From Nocardioides sp. ChNu-153 (GTDB taxonomy: Bacteria; Actinomycetota; Actinomycetes; Propionibacteriales; Nocardioidaceae): a stretch of DNA of 64,000 nucleotides. The DNA is taken from positions 124,001-188,000 of the forward strand of contig NZ_JADEVT010000005.1 in assembly GCF_030466625.1 (NCBI RefSeq), read 5' to 3'. This document shows positions 33,753-42,512 of this stretch, piece after piece (position 1 is the first letter of the stretch; each line of letters starts with the position of its first letter). The position numbers and the translations under genes are program-made. The notes under the pieces were generated by a model. It searched no databases, was not told the origin of the DNA, and was given only the letters and a program-made list of their open reading frames with translations.

Positions 33753-35828
33753 TCAGCCCGGCAGCGCCGCCACGACGCGGGTGGCCTGCTCGATGGCGCG
33801 CTTGGCGTCGAGCTCGGCCGCGACGTCGGCGCCGCCGACGAGGTGGCGCCCCGCCGCGGTGCCGGACGCGGCGGCGGTGAGCGCGTCGTACAGCCCGCGC
33901 ACCGACTCCTGCCCGGCGCAGACCACGACGTGGTCGACGGCGTAGAGCCGCTGCTCCCCGTCGACGGTGACCCACAGACCCTCGTCGTCGATGCGGTCGT
34001 AGGTGACGCCCGCGACCTGCACGACGCCGGACTGCTTGAGCACGGCGCGGTGCGCCCACCCCGACGTCTTGCCGAGGCCCACGCCGATGGGGGTGGTCTT
34101 GCGCTGCAGCAGGTAGACCTCGCGGGGTACGGCGCGCGGCTTGCGGTCGGTGAGACCGCCGCGGTCGAGCGCAGGGTCGCCGACGCCCCAGTGGGACTTC
34201 CAGGCCTCGACGTCGTCGATGGTCTCGGCGGGGTCGTGGGTGAGGAAGTGGGCGACGTCGACCCCGATGCCGCCGGCGCCGATGACGGCGACGCGGCGCC
34301 CGCAGGTGACGCGGCGGGCGAGCACGTCGGCGTACGACACGGCCTTGGGGTGGTCGATGCCCGGGATGTCGGGCAGGCGCGGCTCGACGCCGGTGGCGAC
34401 GACGACCTCGTCGAAGGCGGCCAGGTCGTCGGGGCGGGCCTCCGTGCCGAGGCGGACGTCGACGCCGAGCACCTCGAGCCGGCGGGTGTAGTAGCGCAGC
34501 GTCTCGGCGAACTCCTCCTTGCCGGGGATCTGCACGGCCAGCTGGAACTGGCCGCCGAGGTGGGGGTTGCGCTCGAAGACGGTGACCGCGAAACCGCGCT
34601 CGGCCGCGGAGGTGGCAGCGGCGAGGCCGGCCGGCCCGGCGCCGACGACGGCGAGCGTGCGGCGGCGCCGCGTCGGGGCGAGCACGAGCGTGGTCTCGCG
34701 GCACGCGCGCGGGTTGACGAGGCACGACGACTTCCGGTTGCTGAACGTGTGGTCGAGGCACGCCTGGTTGCACGCGATGCACGTGTTGATCTCGTCGGCG
34801 CGGCCCTCGGCGGCCTTGGCCACGAGGGCGGCGTCGGCGAGGAACGGCCGGGCCATCGAGACGAGGTCGGCCTCCCCGCCGGCGAGCAGCTCCTCGGCGA
34901 CCTCGGGGGTGTTGATGCGGTTCGACGCGCAGACCGGGGTCGCGACGCCGGCGGCCCGCAGCGCCGCGCGCAGCCGCGCTGTCGAGTCGCGCCACGCGGC
35001 CCGCGGCACCTGCGTGATGATCGTCGGCACCCGCGCCTCGTGCCAGCCGATGCCCGTGTTGAACACGTCCACCCCGGCCTCGACGAGCCGCAGCGCCAGC
35101 TCCTCGGTCTCCTCCCACGTCTGGCCGTCCTCGACGAGGTCGAGCAGCGAGATGCGGTAGTCGAGGAGGAAGTCGTCGCCGACCAGCTCGCGGGTGCGGC
35201 GCACCACCTCGATCGGGAACCGCATCCGGTTCTCCGCGCTGCCGCCCCAGCGGTCGGTGCGGTCGTTGGTGCGGGCGGCGAGGAACTGGTTGACCAGGTA
35301 CCCCTCCGAGCCCATGATCTCGACCCCGTCGTACCCGGCCTTCTGCGCCAGCCGCGCGGCGCGGGCGAAGTCGCTCGCGGTGCGGTCCACGGCCTTCGTG
35401 CTCAGCGCGCGCGGCGTGAACGGGGTGATGGGGCTCTTGCGGGCCGACGCGCCGACGCTGAGCGGGTGGTAGCCGTAGCGGCCCGCGTGCAGCACCTGCA
35501 GCACGATCTTCCCGCCGTGCTCGTGCACCGCGTCGGTGACCTGCACGTGGCGGGCGGCCTGCAGCCGGGTGGTCATCTCGGAGGCGAAGGGCTTGAGCCA
35601 GCCGCGCTTGTTCGGGGCGTAGCCGCCCGTGACGATCAGCCCGACCCCGCCGCGGGCCCGCTCGGCGAAGTACGCCGCCAGCTTCGCCACGTTCCAGGGC
35701 GCGTCCTCGAGCCCGGTGTGCATGGAGCCCATGACGCTGCGGTTGCGCAGCGTGACGCTCCCCGCGCCGTGGGCGGTCGGGATCGTCAGGGGGCTGAGGA
35801 ACGTCGGGTACGGCGTGGGGCCGGTCAT
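33753..35828 (-). CDS. fadH: NADPH-dependent 2,4-dienoyl-CoA reductase (old-yellow-enzyme/flavoprotein type)
   Basis: A 691-residue iron-sulfur flavoenzyme. Residues 1-~360 are an FMN TIM barrel (DRTDRWGGSAENRMRFPIEV); the 4Fe-4S ligands are CIACNQACLDH and SSCLVNPRA; then FAD (VVGAGPAGLAAATSA) and NADPH (VIGAGGIGVDVAHFL) domains. It reduces 2,4-dienoyl-CoA during unsaturated fatty-acid oxidation. Its start overlaps the PadR-type regulator's stop by 4 bp (ATGA), so the regulator and reductase form one operon. Confidence 0.93.
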   Translation of the reverse strand: MTGPTPYPTFLSPLTIPTAHGAGSVTLRNRSVMGSMHTGLEDAPWNVAKLAAYFAERARGGVGLIVTGGYAPNKRGWLKPFASEMTTRLQAARHVQVTDAVHEHGGKIVLQVLHAGRYGYHPLSVGASARKSPITPFTPRALSTKAVDRTASDFARAARLAQKAGYDGVEIMGSEGYLVNQFLAARTNDRTDRWGGSAENRMRFPIEVVRRTRELVGDDFLLDYRISLLDLVEDGQTWEETEELALRLVEAGVDVFNTGIGWHEARVPTIITQVPRAAWRDSTARLRAALRAAGVATPVCASNRINTPEVAEELLAGGEADLVSMARPFLADAALVAKAAEGRADEINTCIACNQACLDHTFSNRKSSCLVNPRACRETTLVLAPTRRRRTLAVVGAGPAGLAAATSAAERGFAVTVFERNPHLGGQFQLAVQIPGKEEFAETLRYYTRRLEVLGVDVRLGTEARPDDLAAFDEVVVATGVEPRLPDIPGIDHPKAVSYADVLARRVTCGRRVAVIGAGGIGVDVAHFLTHDPAETIDDVEAWKSHWGVGDPALDRGGLTDRKPRAVPREVYLLQRKTTPIGVGLGKTSGWAHRAVLKQSGVVQVAGVTYDRIDDEGLWVTVDGEQRLYAVDHVVVCAGQESVRGLYDALTAAASGTAAGRHLVGGADVAAELDAKRAIEQATRVVAALPG

Positions 35829-36391
35829 CGGGTCTCCTCCGGGTCGGCGGGGGTGGGGGTGAGCTGGTGGGCGGTGAGGTACTCGGACAGCCACGTCACC
35901 CAGAACTCCTCCATGAGGAGCCCGCCGCGCAGCACGAGCCAGCGGTCGAGCGCTGCGCCGCTGAGGGCGGACGGGTCGGGGAACTGCTCCGCGGCCATGC
36001 CGCGGAAGGTGGCGAGGCGCGCCTCGTGGTCGGCGAGCCGCGCGGCCAGGTGGGTGAGCAGGGCCTCGCGGTCGCCGTACGACGCCGCGCGCATCTTCAC
36101 CGCGATCTCGGTGCGCAGACGCTCGGGCGGGCTGGGCTCGGCGAGCCAGGCGGCGAGGACGTCCTCGCCGGCGGGGGACACGGCGTACACCTTGCGATCG
36201 GGCTTGCCGGACTGCACGACGGTCTCGACGCCCACCCAGCCGTCGTCGGCCATGCGGGCCAGCGTCCGGTAGACCTGCTGGTGGCTGGCGTGCCAGAAGA
36301 ACCCGATGGTGCGCTCGAAGCGCTGCGCCAGCTCGAGGCCGGACCCGCTCCGCTCGCGCAGCGCGACGAGGAGGACGTGCTCGAGGGCCAT
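35825..36391 (-). CDS. PadR-family transcriptional regulator (of fadH)
   Basis: A 188-residue PadR: N-terminal winged helix ALEHVLLVALRERSGSGLELAQRF, FWHASHQQVYRTLARMADDGWV, then the C-terminal coiled-coil Vir-type domain. Transcribed first in the operon with fadH. Two palindromes 16-44 bp upstream of its start (36407-36435) are probable binding sites, implying autoregulation and control of fadH. Confidence 0.88.
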   Translation of the reverse strand: MALEHVLLVALRERSGSGLELAQRFERTIGFFWHASHQQVYRTLARMADDGWVGVETVVQSGKPDRKVYAVSPAGEDVLAAWLAEPSPPERLRTEIAVKMRAASYGDREALLTHLAARLADHEARLATFRGMAAEQFPDPSALSGAALDRWLVLRGGLLMEEFWVTWLSEYLTAHQLTPTPADPEETR

Positions 36392-36406
36392 GACCGCAGC
36401 ATGGCA

Positions 36407-36435
36407 TGCAACGAGTTGCAGTGCAACGAGTTGCA
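36407..36435. promoter_or_regulatory. Twin palindromic operator of the PadR-fadH operon
   Basis: Two identical 14-bp sites, TGCAACGAGTTGCA, at 36407-36420 and 36422-36435, separated by one base. Each has 6-bp arms (TGCAAC/GTTGCA). Position just upstream of the PadR start is typical of an autorepressor site. Confidence 0.72.
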
Positions 36436-36705
36436 CCGCGGGAAGCCCGCCGAGTCGTCGCTGACCGCACGCCCAGGCCCGCCGAGTCGTCGCTGACCGC
36501 ACGCGGCCGGCCCCCCGGGGTCGCGGTAGGAGCGATAGCGGACGACTACCGCTCGTACCGCGACCGCGCCGCGATCGCGCCGGCACACTGCCGGCCCCGG
36601 GGTCGCGGTAGGAGCGGTAGCGGACGACTACCGCTCGCACCGCGACCGCGCCGCGATCGCGCGGGCCGGGGCGCCCGTCCGCACCGGTGGGCGCCGGGGC
36701 CGCCC
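36436..36705. repeat. Repeat-rich spacer: family B hairpins, copies 2 and 3, plus a 28-bp direct repeat
   Basis: No gene. A direct repeat starting GCCCGCCGAGTCGTCGCTGA occurs twice between 36447 and 36502. Two 47-bp family B palindromes follow, at 36519-36565 and 36601-36647, each followed by GCGCCGCGATCGCGC, so the duplicated unit is about 82 bp. Confidence 0.78.
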
Positions 36706-37881
36706 CTAGGGCAGGGGCGCCACGGCCCGCAGCGCCTCGCGCGACAGGACGGCGACGCTCGGGTAGCCGTTGATCGCCATCGTCAGGTCCGTCTCGGCGA
36801 GCAGGCACCGCAGCACGTGCTCGACGCCGGCCTGGCCGCCGACGGCGAGGCCGTAGGCGTAGGGCCGGCCCACCGCGACGGCGCGCGCCCCGAGCGCGAG
36901 GGCCTTGACGACGTCGGGCCCGCTGCGCACGCCCGAGTCGAAGACGACCGGCGCGTCGCCCGCGGCGTCGACGACCTCGGTGAGCACGTCGAGGGCGGGG
37001 AGGCCGCCGTTGGCCTGGCGACCGCCGTGGTTGGAGCAGTAGATGCCGTCGATCCCGGCGTCGACGGCGCGCCGGGCGTCGTCGGCCGAGCAGATGCCCT
37101 TGAGCAGGATGGGCAGGTCGGTCAGCGAGCGCAGCCAGGCGAGGTCGTCCCAGCCGAGGCTCTGGTTGCCGAAGATCATCGCCCAGTGGCCGACGGCGGC
37201 CTGCGGGTCCTCCTCGGGGGGCGCCGCCAGCCGCGAGCGGAACACGGGGTCGGAGGTGTAGTTGGCCAGGCAGAGCCCCTTGAGCTGCGGGAAGCTGGCG
37301 AGCGCGAGGTCGCGCGGGCGCCACCCGAGCGTCAGGGTGTCGAGGGTGATGACGAGGGCCGTGTAGCCCGCCGCCTCCGCGCGGCGCACCAGGCTCTCCG
37401 TCAGCTCGCGGTCGTTCGGCGGGTAGAGCTGGAACCACCCGGGCGTGTCCCCGAGCTGGGCCGCAACGTCCTCCAGCGGGTCCTGCGAGAGGGTCGAGGC
37501 GATCATCGGTACGCCGGTCGCGGCCGCCGCGCGGGCGGTCGTGAGGTCCCCGTGGCCCTCGGGCTCGCAGATGCCGAGGACGCCCACCGGCGCCAGCATC
37601 AGGGGCGTGGCGAACCGGCGCCCGAACAGCTCGACGCCGAGGTCGCGCTCGGCCGCGCCGGCGAGCATGCGCGGCACGAGGCCCCACCGCTCGAAGGCCC
37701 GCACGTTCGCGCGCTGGGTGTGCTCGTCGCCCGCGCCGCCCGCGACGTACGACCACACCTCGGGCGACATGGCCTCCTCGGCGGCGGCCTCGAGGGTGCG
37801 GAAGTCCATCGGCAGGCTCGGCATCGTGCCACCCAGTCCCTCGAGGTAGATGCCGAACTGCCAGTCGCCGTGGTTCGCCAC
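36706..37881 (-). CDS. FMN-dependent alpha-hydroxy-acid oxidase (lactate 2-monooxygenase-like)
   Basis: A 391-residue TIM-barrel flavoenzyme. The catalytic His-Gly-Gly-Arg segment is YCSNHGGRQANGG, the substrate Arg follows in it, and the FMN phosphate site is VFDSGVRSG and AVGRPYAYGL. The opening GDWQFGIYLEGLGG and the insertion after LANYTSDPVF match lactate 2-monooxygenase-like proteins. It probably oxidises lactate or another 2-hydroxy acid. Stand-alone gene. Confidence 0.87.
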   Translation of the reverse strand: MANHGDWQFGIYLEGLGGTMPSLPMDFRTLEAAAEEAMSPEVWSYVAGGAGDEHTQRANVRAFERWGLVPRMLAGAAERDLGVELFGRRFATPLMLAPVGVLGICEPEGHGDLTTARAAAATGVPMIASTLSQDPLEDVAAQLGDTPGWFQLYPPNDRELTESLVRRAEAAGYTALVITLDTLTLGWRPRDLALASFPQLKGLCLANYTSDPVFRSRLAAPPEEDPQAAVGHWAMIFGNQSLGWDDLAWLRSLTDLPILLKGICSADDARRAVDAGIDGIYCSNHGGRQANGGLPALDVLTEVVDAAGDAPVVFDSGVRSGPDVVKALALGARAVAVGRPYAYGLAVGGQAGVEHVLRCLLAETDLTMAINGYPSVAVLSREALRAVAPLP

Positions 37882-37965
37882 GTCGGGCCCCCTTGCTCGT
37901 CGTCGGCGTCGACCCCCGGCGCCCGCGACGGAGCGTAGACCCGCCTCCCAGCCCCGGGGCGACGC

Positions 37966-38280
37966 TCAGTGCGCGAGCTTCAGCCCGATCACGCAGGCGA
38001 CGATGCCGAGCAGCAGGAGCGCGCGGACCAGCGAGAACGCCTCGGCGCCGGTCACCATCGCGTACGACGCGGTGAGCGCCGCGCCGATCCCCACCCACAC
38101 GGCGTACGACGTGCCCACCGGCAGCGTGCGCATCGCCCACGCCAGCCCGACCATGCTGGCCACGACCGACACGCCGAACACGACGCTCGGCCCGAGGCGC
38201 GTCAGCCCCTCCGAGCGCGACAGCGCGGTCGCCCAGACCGCCTCGAGACACCCCGACACCACCAGCACGACCCACGCCAT
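37966..38280 (-). CDS. Small multidrug resistance (SMR) family transporter
   Basis: A 104-residue four-helix protein. The essential proton/substrate-coupling glutamate is Glu13 in SGCLEAVWATAL, and SYAVWVGIGAALTA is the family's third-helix motif. Start ATG 38280 gives the usual length; an upstream ATG at 38313 adds 11 residues. May work as a guanidinium/quaternary ammonium exporter (SugE/EmrE group). Confidence 0.88.
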   Translation of the reverse strand: MAWVVLVVSGCLEAVWATALSRSEGLTRLGPSVVFGVSVVASMVGLAWAMRTLPVGTSYAVWVGIGAALTASYAMVTGAEAFSLVRALLLLGIVACVIGLKLAH

Positions 38281-38358
38281 GCCCGCATCCTGCCGCGCCT
38301 GCATGACGCCCACGTGTCGTGCCGGGACCGAGCGGACGCTCGGTGACCCCTCGCGACG

Positions 38359-38381
38359 TTGACAGTAGATCTGTCATGATC
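38359..38381. promoter_or_regulatory. Candidate operator of the AMACR-like gene (shared with fadA)
   Basis: Inverted repeat TGACA-N7-TGTCA inside a 23-bp stretch that aligns without gaps to 45513-45535 (TGACAGTA, four variable bases, TGTCAT, one base, ATC). It lies immediately before the probable start at 38388. Confidence 0.6.
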
Positions 38382-38387
38382 CGGCCC

Positions 38388-39551
38388 ATGGTGCTCTCCC
38401 TGGGACACGGAACCGGCCCCCTCGCGGGCCTCAAGGTCGTCGAGCTGGCCGGCATCGGCCCGGGCCCGCACGCCTGCATGATCCTGGCGGACCTCGGCGC
38501 CGACGTGATCCGTGTCGACCGTCCGGGCGGGGGCGCGCTGAGCGTCGTGGCGGACCCGCGTCACGACCTGCTGACCCGCGGGCGACCCAGCGTGGCGGCG
38601 AACCTCAAGGACCCGGCGGCCTGCGACACGGTGCTCGAGCTGGTCGCGGGCGCCGACGTGCTCGTCGAGGGCCTGCGCCCCGGGGTCACCGAGCGCCTCG
38701 GGCTCGGGCCGGACGACTGCCTGGCCCGCAACCCGCGTCTCGTCTACGGCCGGATGACCGGGTGGGGCCAGACGGGTCCGCTGGCGCAGGTGGCGGGCCA
38801 CGACATGGACTACGTCGCGATCGCCGGCGCGCTGCACGGGCTCGGCCAGGACAAGAGCCGGCCCCACTTCCCGGCCAACCTGGTGGGCGACTTCGGCGGC
38901 GGCTCGACGTACCTCGTCATCGGCATCCTCGCCGCGCTGCTGGAGCGGGGGGTCAGCGGGAAGGGGCAGGTCGTCGACGCCGCCATCGTCGACGGCACCG
39001 CGCACCTCAACGCGATGGCCTCCGCGATGCTCGCCGGCGGGGCGCTCAAGGAGGAGCGCGCGGCGAACGTGCTCGACGGCGGGATCCCCTACTACGACGT
39101 CTACGAGACCTCCGACGGCGAGCACGTCGCGGTCGGGGCGCTCGAGCCGCAGTTCTTCACCGCGCTGGTCCGCACCCTGGGGATCGAGGAATCCGCGCCC
39201 GGCCAGGCCGACTTCGACCGGTACGACGACCTCCGCGAGGCGCTGGCGGACACGTTCCGCACCCGCACCCGGGACGAGTGGGCCGAGGTGTTCGACGGCA
39301 GCGACGCCTGCGTCGCCCCGATCCTGCGGCTCAGCGAGGCCGCGCAGCACCCGCACATGGTGGCGCGCGGCGTGTTCGTGGAGCACGAGGGCGTCGTGCA
39401 GCCCGCCCCGGCGCCGCGCTTCTCCCGCACGCAGCCGACGCTGACGCTCGCCCCGTCACGTGCGGGCGAGCACACCCGCGAGGCCCTCGCCGCGTGGGGA
39501 GTCGAGGGCGTCGACGAGCTCCTCGCCTCGGGGGCCTTCGTCCAGGCCTGA
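38388..39551 (+). CDS. CaiB/BaiF CoA-transferase family, alpha-methylacyl-CoA racemase-like
   Basis: A 387-residue family III CoA-transferase-fold protein. GLKVVELAGIGPGPHACMILADLGADVIRVDRP opens it; catalytic residues of the racemase subgroup are seen in AGHDMDYVAIAGAL and NLVGDFGGGS. The likely role is epimerising 2-methylacyl-CoAs (branched fatty-acid or sterol side-chain degradation). Start may be ATG 38376 or 38388; I prefer 38388 because the operator-like repeat overlaps 38376. Neither has a good RBS. Confidence 0.87.
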   Translation: MVLSLGHGTGPLAGLKVVELAGIGPGPHACMILADLGADVIRVDRPGGGALSVVADPRHDLLTRGRPSVAANLKDPAACDTVLELVAGADVLVEGLRPGVTERLGLGPDDCLARNPRLVYGRMTGWGQTGPLAQVAGHDMDYVAIAGALHGLGQDKSRPHFPANLVGDFGGGSTYLVIGILAALLERGVSGKGQVVDAAIVDGTAHLNAMASAMLAGGALKEERAANVLDGGIPYYDVYETSDGEHVAVGALEPQFFTALVRTLGIEESAPGQADFDRYDDLREALADTFRTRTRDEWAEVFDGSDACVAPILRLSEAAQHPHMVARGVFVEHEGVVQPAPAPRFSRTQPTLTLAPSRAGEHTREALAAWGVEGVDELLASGAFVQA

Positions 39552-39583
39552 GGCCCCCGGGGGGCACCTGGCACCCTGACCCG

Positions 39584-40876
39584 GTGACCGTGCTCGCCGT
39601 CCTCGCCGCGGGCGCGTGCCTCCTCGCGGCGCTGGCGCTGCAGGGCTGGCGCCAGCTCGCCGTGGGCGTCGTCGCGGCCGTGGCGGTGCTCGCCGCCGGC
39701 GCCGTCGACCTCGCGGCGGCCCGCGCGACGGTCGCGGACCTGGGCCCGGTCGTCGGCTACCTCGTCGCCATCCTGCTGCTCGCGGGGCTCGTCGAGCGCG
39801 GCGGGCTCTTCGCCTGGCTCGGGTACGCCGTCGCGCACCGGTCCCGCGCCCGCCCGGGCCGCCTGCTCCCGCTCGCCGTGGCCGCGGCCGCCGGCGTGAC
39901 CGTGCTGCTGACGCTCGACGCCACCGTCGTGCTCCTCGTGCCGGTGCTCGTCGTCGCCGCCCGCGTGCTGGCCGTCGACCCCTGGCCCGTCGACCTGGCC
40001 GCGGTGCGGCTGGCGAACAGCGCCTCGATCCTCCTGCCGATCTCGAACCTGACGAACCTCGTCGCCTTCGAGGCGTCCGGGCTGTCCTTCGCCCGCTTCA
40101 CGCTGCTGATGGCCCCGGCCTGGGTGGTGGTCGTGGGCCTCGAGCTCGCCCTGCTCCGTGCGGTCGCGCGCCGTTCCGCCGGCCCTGCCTCCCGCAGCGC
40201 CCCCGCCGCCGACCCCGCCCCCGCCGTCACGACGCCGCCCGCGGCCGCGCCGCGCCCCGACGGCCCGACGGTCGTCGTGCTGGTCCTGGCCCTCGCCGCG
40301 ATCGTCGCCGGGGGCCAGGTGCACCTCGACCCGGTCTGGCCCGCGCTCGCCGCGGCGGCCCTGCTGGGCGCGCGGGCGGTGACCACGCGCCGTACCGGCC
40401 TGCGGGTCGCGCCCGCCACCCTCCTACGGGAGGCGGGCCTGCCGTTCGCCTCCTTCGTGCTGTGCTGGGCCGTCGCGGTCGCGGCGCTGGCCGAGCAGGG
40501 CGGGGCCGACCTGCTGGCCCGCCTGCTGCCCGACGGCACGGGACCGGTCGCCCTCGTCGCCACGGCACTGCTGGCCACCGTCGTCGCGAACGTCGTCAAC
40601 AACCTCCCCGCGACGTTGCTGCTCGTGCCGCTCGCCGCCCCGCTCGGCGCCCCGGCCGTGCTGGCGGTGCTGGTGGGCGTCGGCGTGGGGGCGGGCGCGA
40701 CGTACGCCGGGTCGCTCGCCAACCTGCTGTGGCTGCGCAACCCCGCCGTCGACCACCCGGTCGACGTCGGCCGCCGCTTCCACCTCGCCGGCCTGCTCGC
40801 CACCCCCGTGCTCGTCGTCGCCGCGGCCCTCGCGCTGGCCGCCACGGTGGGGTTGACCGGCGGCGGCACGGGGTAG
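39584..40876 (+). CDS. ArsB/NhaD-superfamily (SLC13-like) anion permease
   Basis: A 430-residue, ~10-12-helix permease. Helical hairpin motifs NSASILLPISNLTNLVAF and ANVVNNLPATLLLVPLAAP are typical of the ArsB/ion-transporter superfamily. Starts at GTG 39584. No ars genes are adjacent, so arsenite is not implied; the substrate is unknown. Confidence 0.8.
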   Translation: MTVLAVLAAGACLLAALALQGWRQLAVGVVAAVAVLAAGAVDLAAARATVADLGPVVGYLVAILLLAGLVERGGLFAWLGYAVAHRSRARPGRLLPLAVAAAAGVTVLLTLDATVVLLVPVLVVAARVLAVDPWPVDLAAVRLANSASILLPISNLTNLVAFEASGLSFARFTLLMAPAWVVVVGLELALLRAVARRSAGPASRSAPAADPAPAVTTPPAAAPRPDGPTVVVLVLALAAIVAGGQVHLDPVWPALAAAALLGARAVTTRRTGLRVAPATLLREAGLPFASFVLCWAVAVAALAEQGGADLLARLLPDGTGPVALVATALLATVVANVVNNLPATLLLVPLAAPLGAPAVLAVLVGVGVGAGATYAGSLANLLWLRNPAVDHPVDVGRRFHLAGLLATPVLVVAAALALAATVGLTGGGTG

Positions 40877-40885
40877 GGGCGGCGG

Positions 40886-41329
40886 GTGCCCGTCGAGCTG
40901 CTGCGCCCCGCCACCTCCGACGACGTCCGGGGACTCGCCGACTGGACGTGGCTGCCCGGCCTGGTCGACCAGCGGCCGCTGCTGGTGACCGCGTTCGCCG
41001 ACGTCGTCCTCGCGGGCGACGACGGGCTCTGGTTCCTGTCGACCGTCGAGGGCAGCCTGGAGCGCTGCTGGGCCGACCTCGACGACCTGCGCGCCGCGCT
41101 CGACGACGTGGAGGCCCAGGACCGGTTCCTCCACGCCTGGCTCGTCGAGGGCGCCGCCCGCCGGGGCCTCGAGCCCGGGCCCGGCCAGTCCTACGCCTTC
41201 ACGGTCGCGCCCGTGCTCGGCGGCGCCTTCACCGCGGCCAACGTGCAGGTGCTCGACAGCGTCGTGGCCCTGTCGCTGAACGGCCAGCTGCACCGCCAGG
41301 TCGGGACAGGCAACCCGCCCGCCTGGTAG
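40886..41329 (+). CDS. DUF1851 / Tdi1-like domain protein
   Basis: A 147-residue protein from GTG 40886. The segments VVLAGDDGLWFLSTVEGSLERCW, SYAFTVAPVLGGAFTAANVQV and VVALSLNGQLHRQVG match the GAD-related/DUF1851 (T6SS-immunity Tdi1 C-terminal-like) domain. No toxin partner is visible. Nine bp after the permease gene and 9 bp before the acyl-CoA dehydrogenase, so possibly co-transcribed. Confidence 0.68.
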   Translation: MPVELLRPATSDDVRGLADWTWLPGLVDQRPLLVTAFADVVLAGDDGLWFLSTVEGSLERCWADLDDLRAALDDVEAQDRFLHAWLVEGAARRGLEPGPGQSYAFTVAPVLGGAFTAANVQVLDSVVALSLNGQLHRQVGTGNPPAW

Positions 41330-41338
41330 AGAAGTGAC

Positions 41339-42490
41339 GTGGACCTCACCCTCAGCCCCGACCAGGAGGCGTTCCGCGCCGCCGCCCGCGAGTTCTGCGA
41401 CCGGGAGGTCGTGCCGTTCCGTGCCGAGTGGGACCGGGCGGAGGCCGTGGACCTCGCCATCGTTCCCAAGCTGGGAAAGCAGGGCTTCCTCGGGCTGATG
41501 ATCCCGGCGGAGTACGGCGGGCTCGAGCTCGACCTGCTCATTTACTGCCTGGCGATGGAGGAGCTCGGCCGCGCCGACTCCGCCATCCGCGGGATCGTCT
41601 CGGTCTCCGCGGGCCTCGTCGGCAAGCCCCTGCTGGCCCACGGCACGGAGGAGCAGAAGCAGCGCTGGCTGCCCGGCATCGCGAGCGGCGAGCTGCTCGG
41701 CTGCTTCGGTCTCACCGAGCCGGGCCACGGCTCGGACGCGGCCAACCTCCGCACCCGTGCGGTGCGCGACGGCGACGACTGGGTCCTCGACGGCGAGAAG
41801 ATCTTCATCACGAACGGCACGTGGGCCGACGTGTGCCTCGTGTTCGCCCGCACCGGCGGCCCCGGCCCCCGAGGCGTCTCCGCCTTCCTCGTGCCCACCG
41901 ACACTCCCGGCTTCGAGCGGCGCGAGGTGAAGGGCAAGCTCGGGCTGCGTGGCCAGGCCACCGCCGCGCTGTCGTTCTCCGGCGTCCGCGTGCCCGCCGA
42001 CGCGCTGCTGGGCGAGGAGGGCGGCGGCTTCCGCATCGCGATGTCGACGCTCGACACGGGCCGCATCGGCATCGCCGCGAGCTGCACCGGCATCATCGCC
42101 GGCTGCCTGGAGGCGACGGTGGCCTACACGGGCGAGCGCGAGCAGTTCGGCAAGCCGATCGCGGCCCACCAGCTGGTGCAGGAGCTGATCGCCGACATGG
42201 CGGTCGACGTCGACGCCGCGCGGCTGCTCGTCTGGCGCGCCGCCGACCTGGCCATGCGCGGCGAGCCCTTCTCGACCGCTGCCTCCAAGGCCAAGCTGTT
42301 CGCCTCCGAGGCCGCGGTCCGCGCCGCGAACAACGCGATCCAGGCGTTCGGCGGCTACGGGTACGTCGACGAGTACCCGGTGTCGAAGTACATGCGGGAC
42401 GCCCGCGTCATGACGCTCTACGAGGGCACGAGCCAGGTCCAGAAGCTGCTCATCGGCCGCGCCGAGACGGGCATCGCCGCGTTCGGGTGA
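41339..42490 (+). CDS. Acyl-CoA dehydrogenase
   Basis: A 383-residue FAD enzyme. CFGLTEPGHGSDAANLRTRA is signature 1 and QAFGGYGYVDEYPVSKYMRDARVMTLYEGTSQVQ is signature 2, with the catalytic Glu in YEGTSQ. It introduces the 2,3-double bond in acyl-CoA. The chain-length preference is not readable; it is close in type to short/branched-chain enzymes. GTG 41339 is the start. Confidence 0.93.
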   Translation: MDLTLSPDQEAFRAAAREFCDREVVPFRAEWDRAEAVDLAIVPKLGKQGFLGLMIPAEYGGLELDLLIYCLAMEELGRADSAIRGIVSVSAGLVGKPLLAHGTEEQKQRWLPGIASGELLGCFGLTEPGHGSDAANLRTRAVRDGDDWVLDGEKIFITNGTWADVCLVFARTGGPGPRGVSAFLVPTDTPGFERREVKGKLGLRGQATAALSFSGVRVPADALLGEEGGGFRIAMSTLDTGRIGIAASCTGIIAGCLEATVAYTGEREQFGKPIAAHQLVQELIADMAVDVDAARLLVWRAADLAMRGEPFSTAASKAKLFASEAAVRAANNAIQAFGGYGYVDEYPVSKYMRDARVMTLYEGTSQVQKLLIGRAETGIAAFG

Positions 42491-42512
42491 GCCGCTGCCT
42501 AGGCTGACGCCC

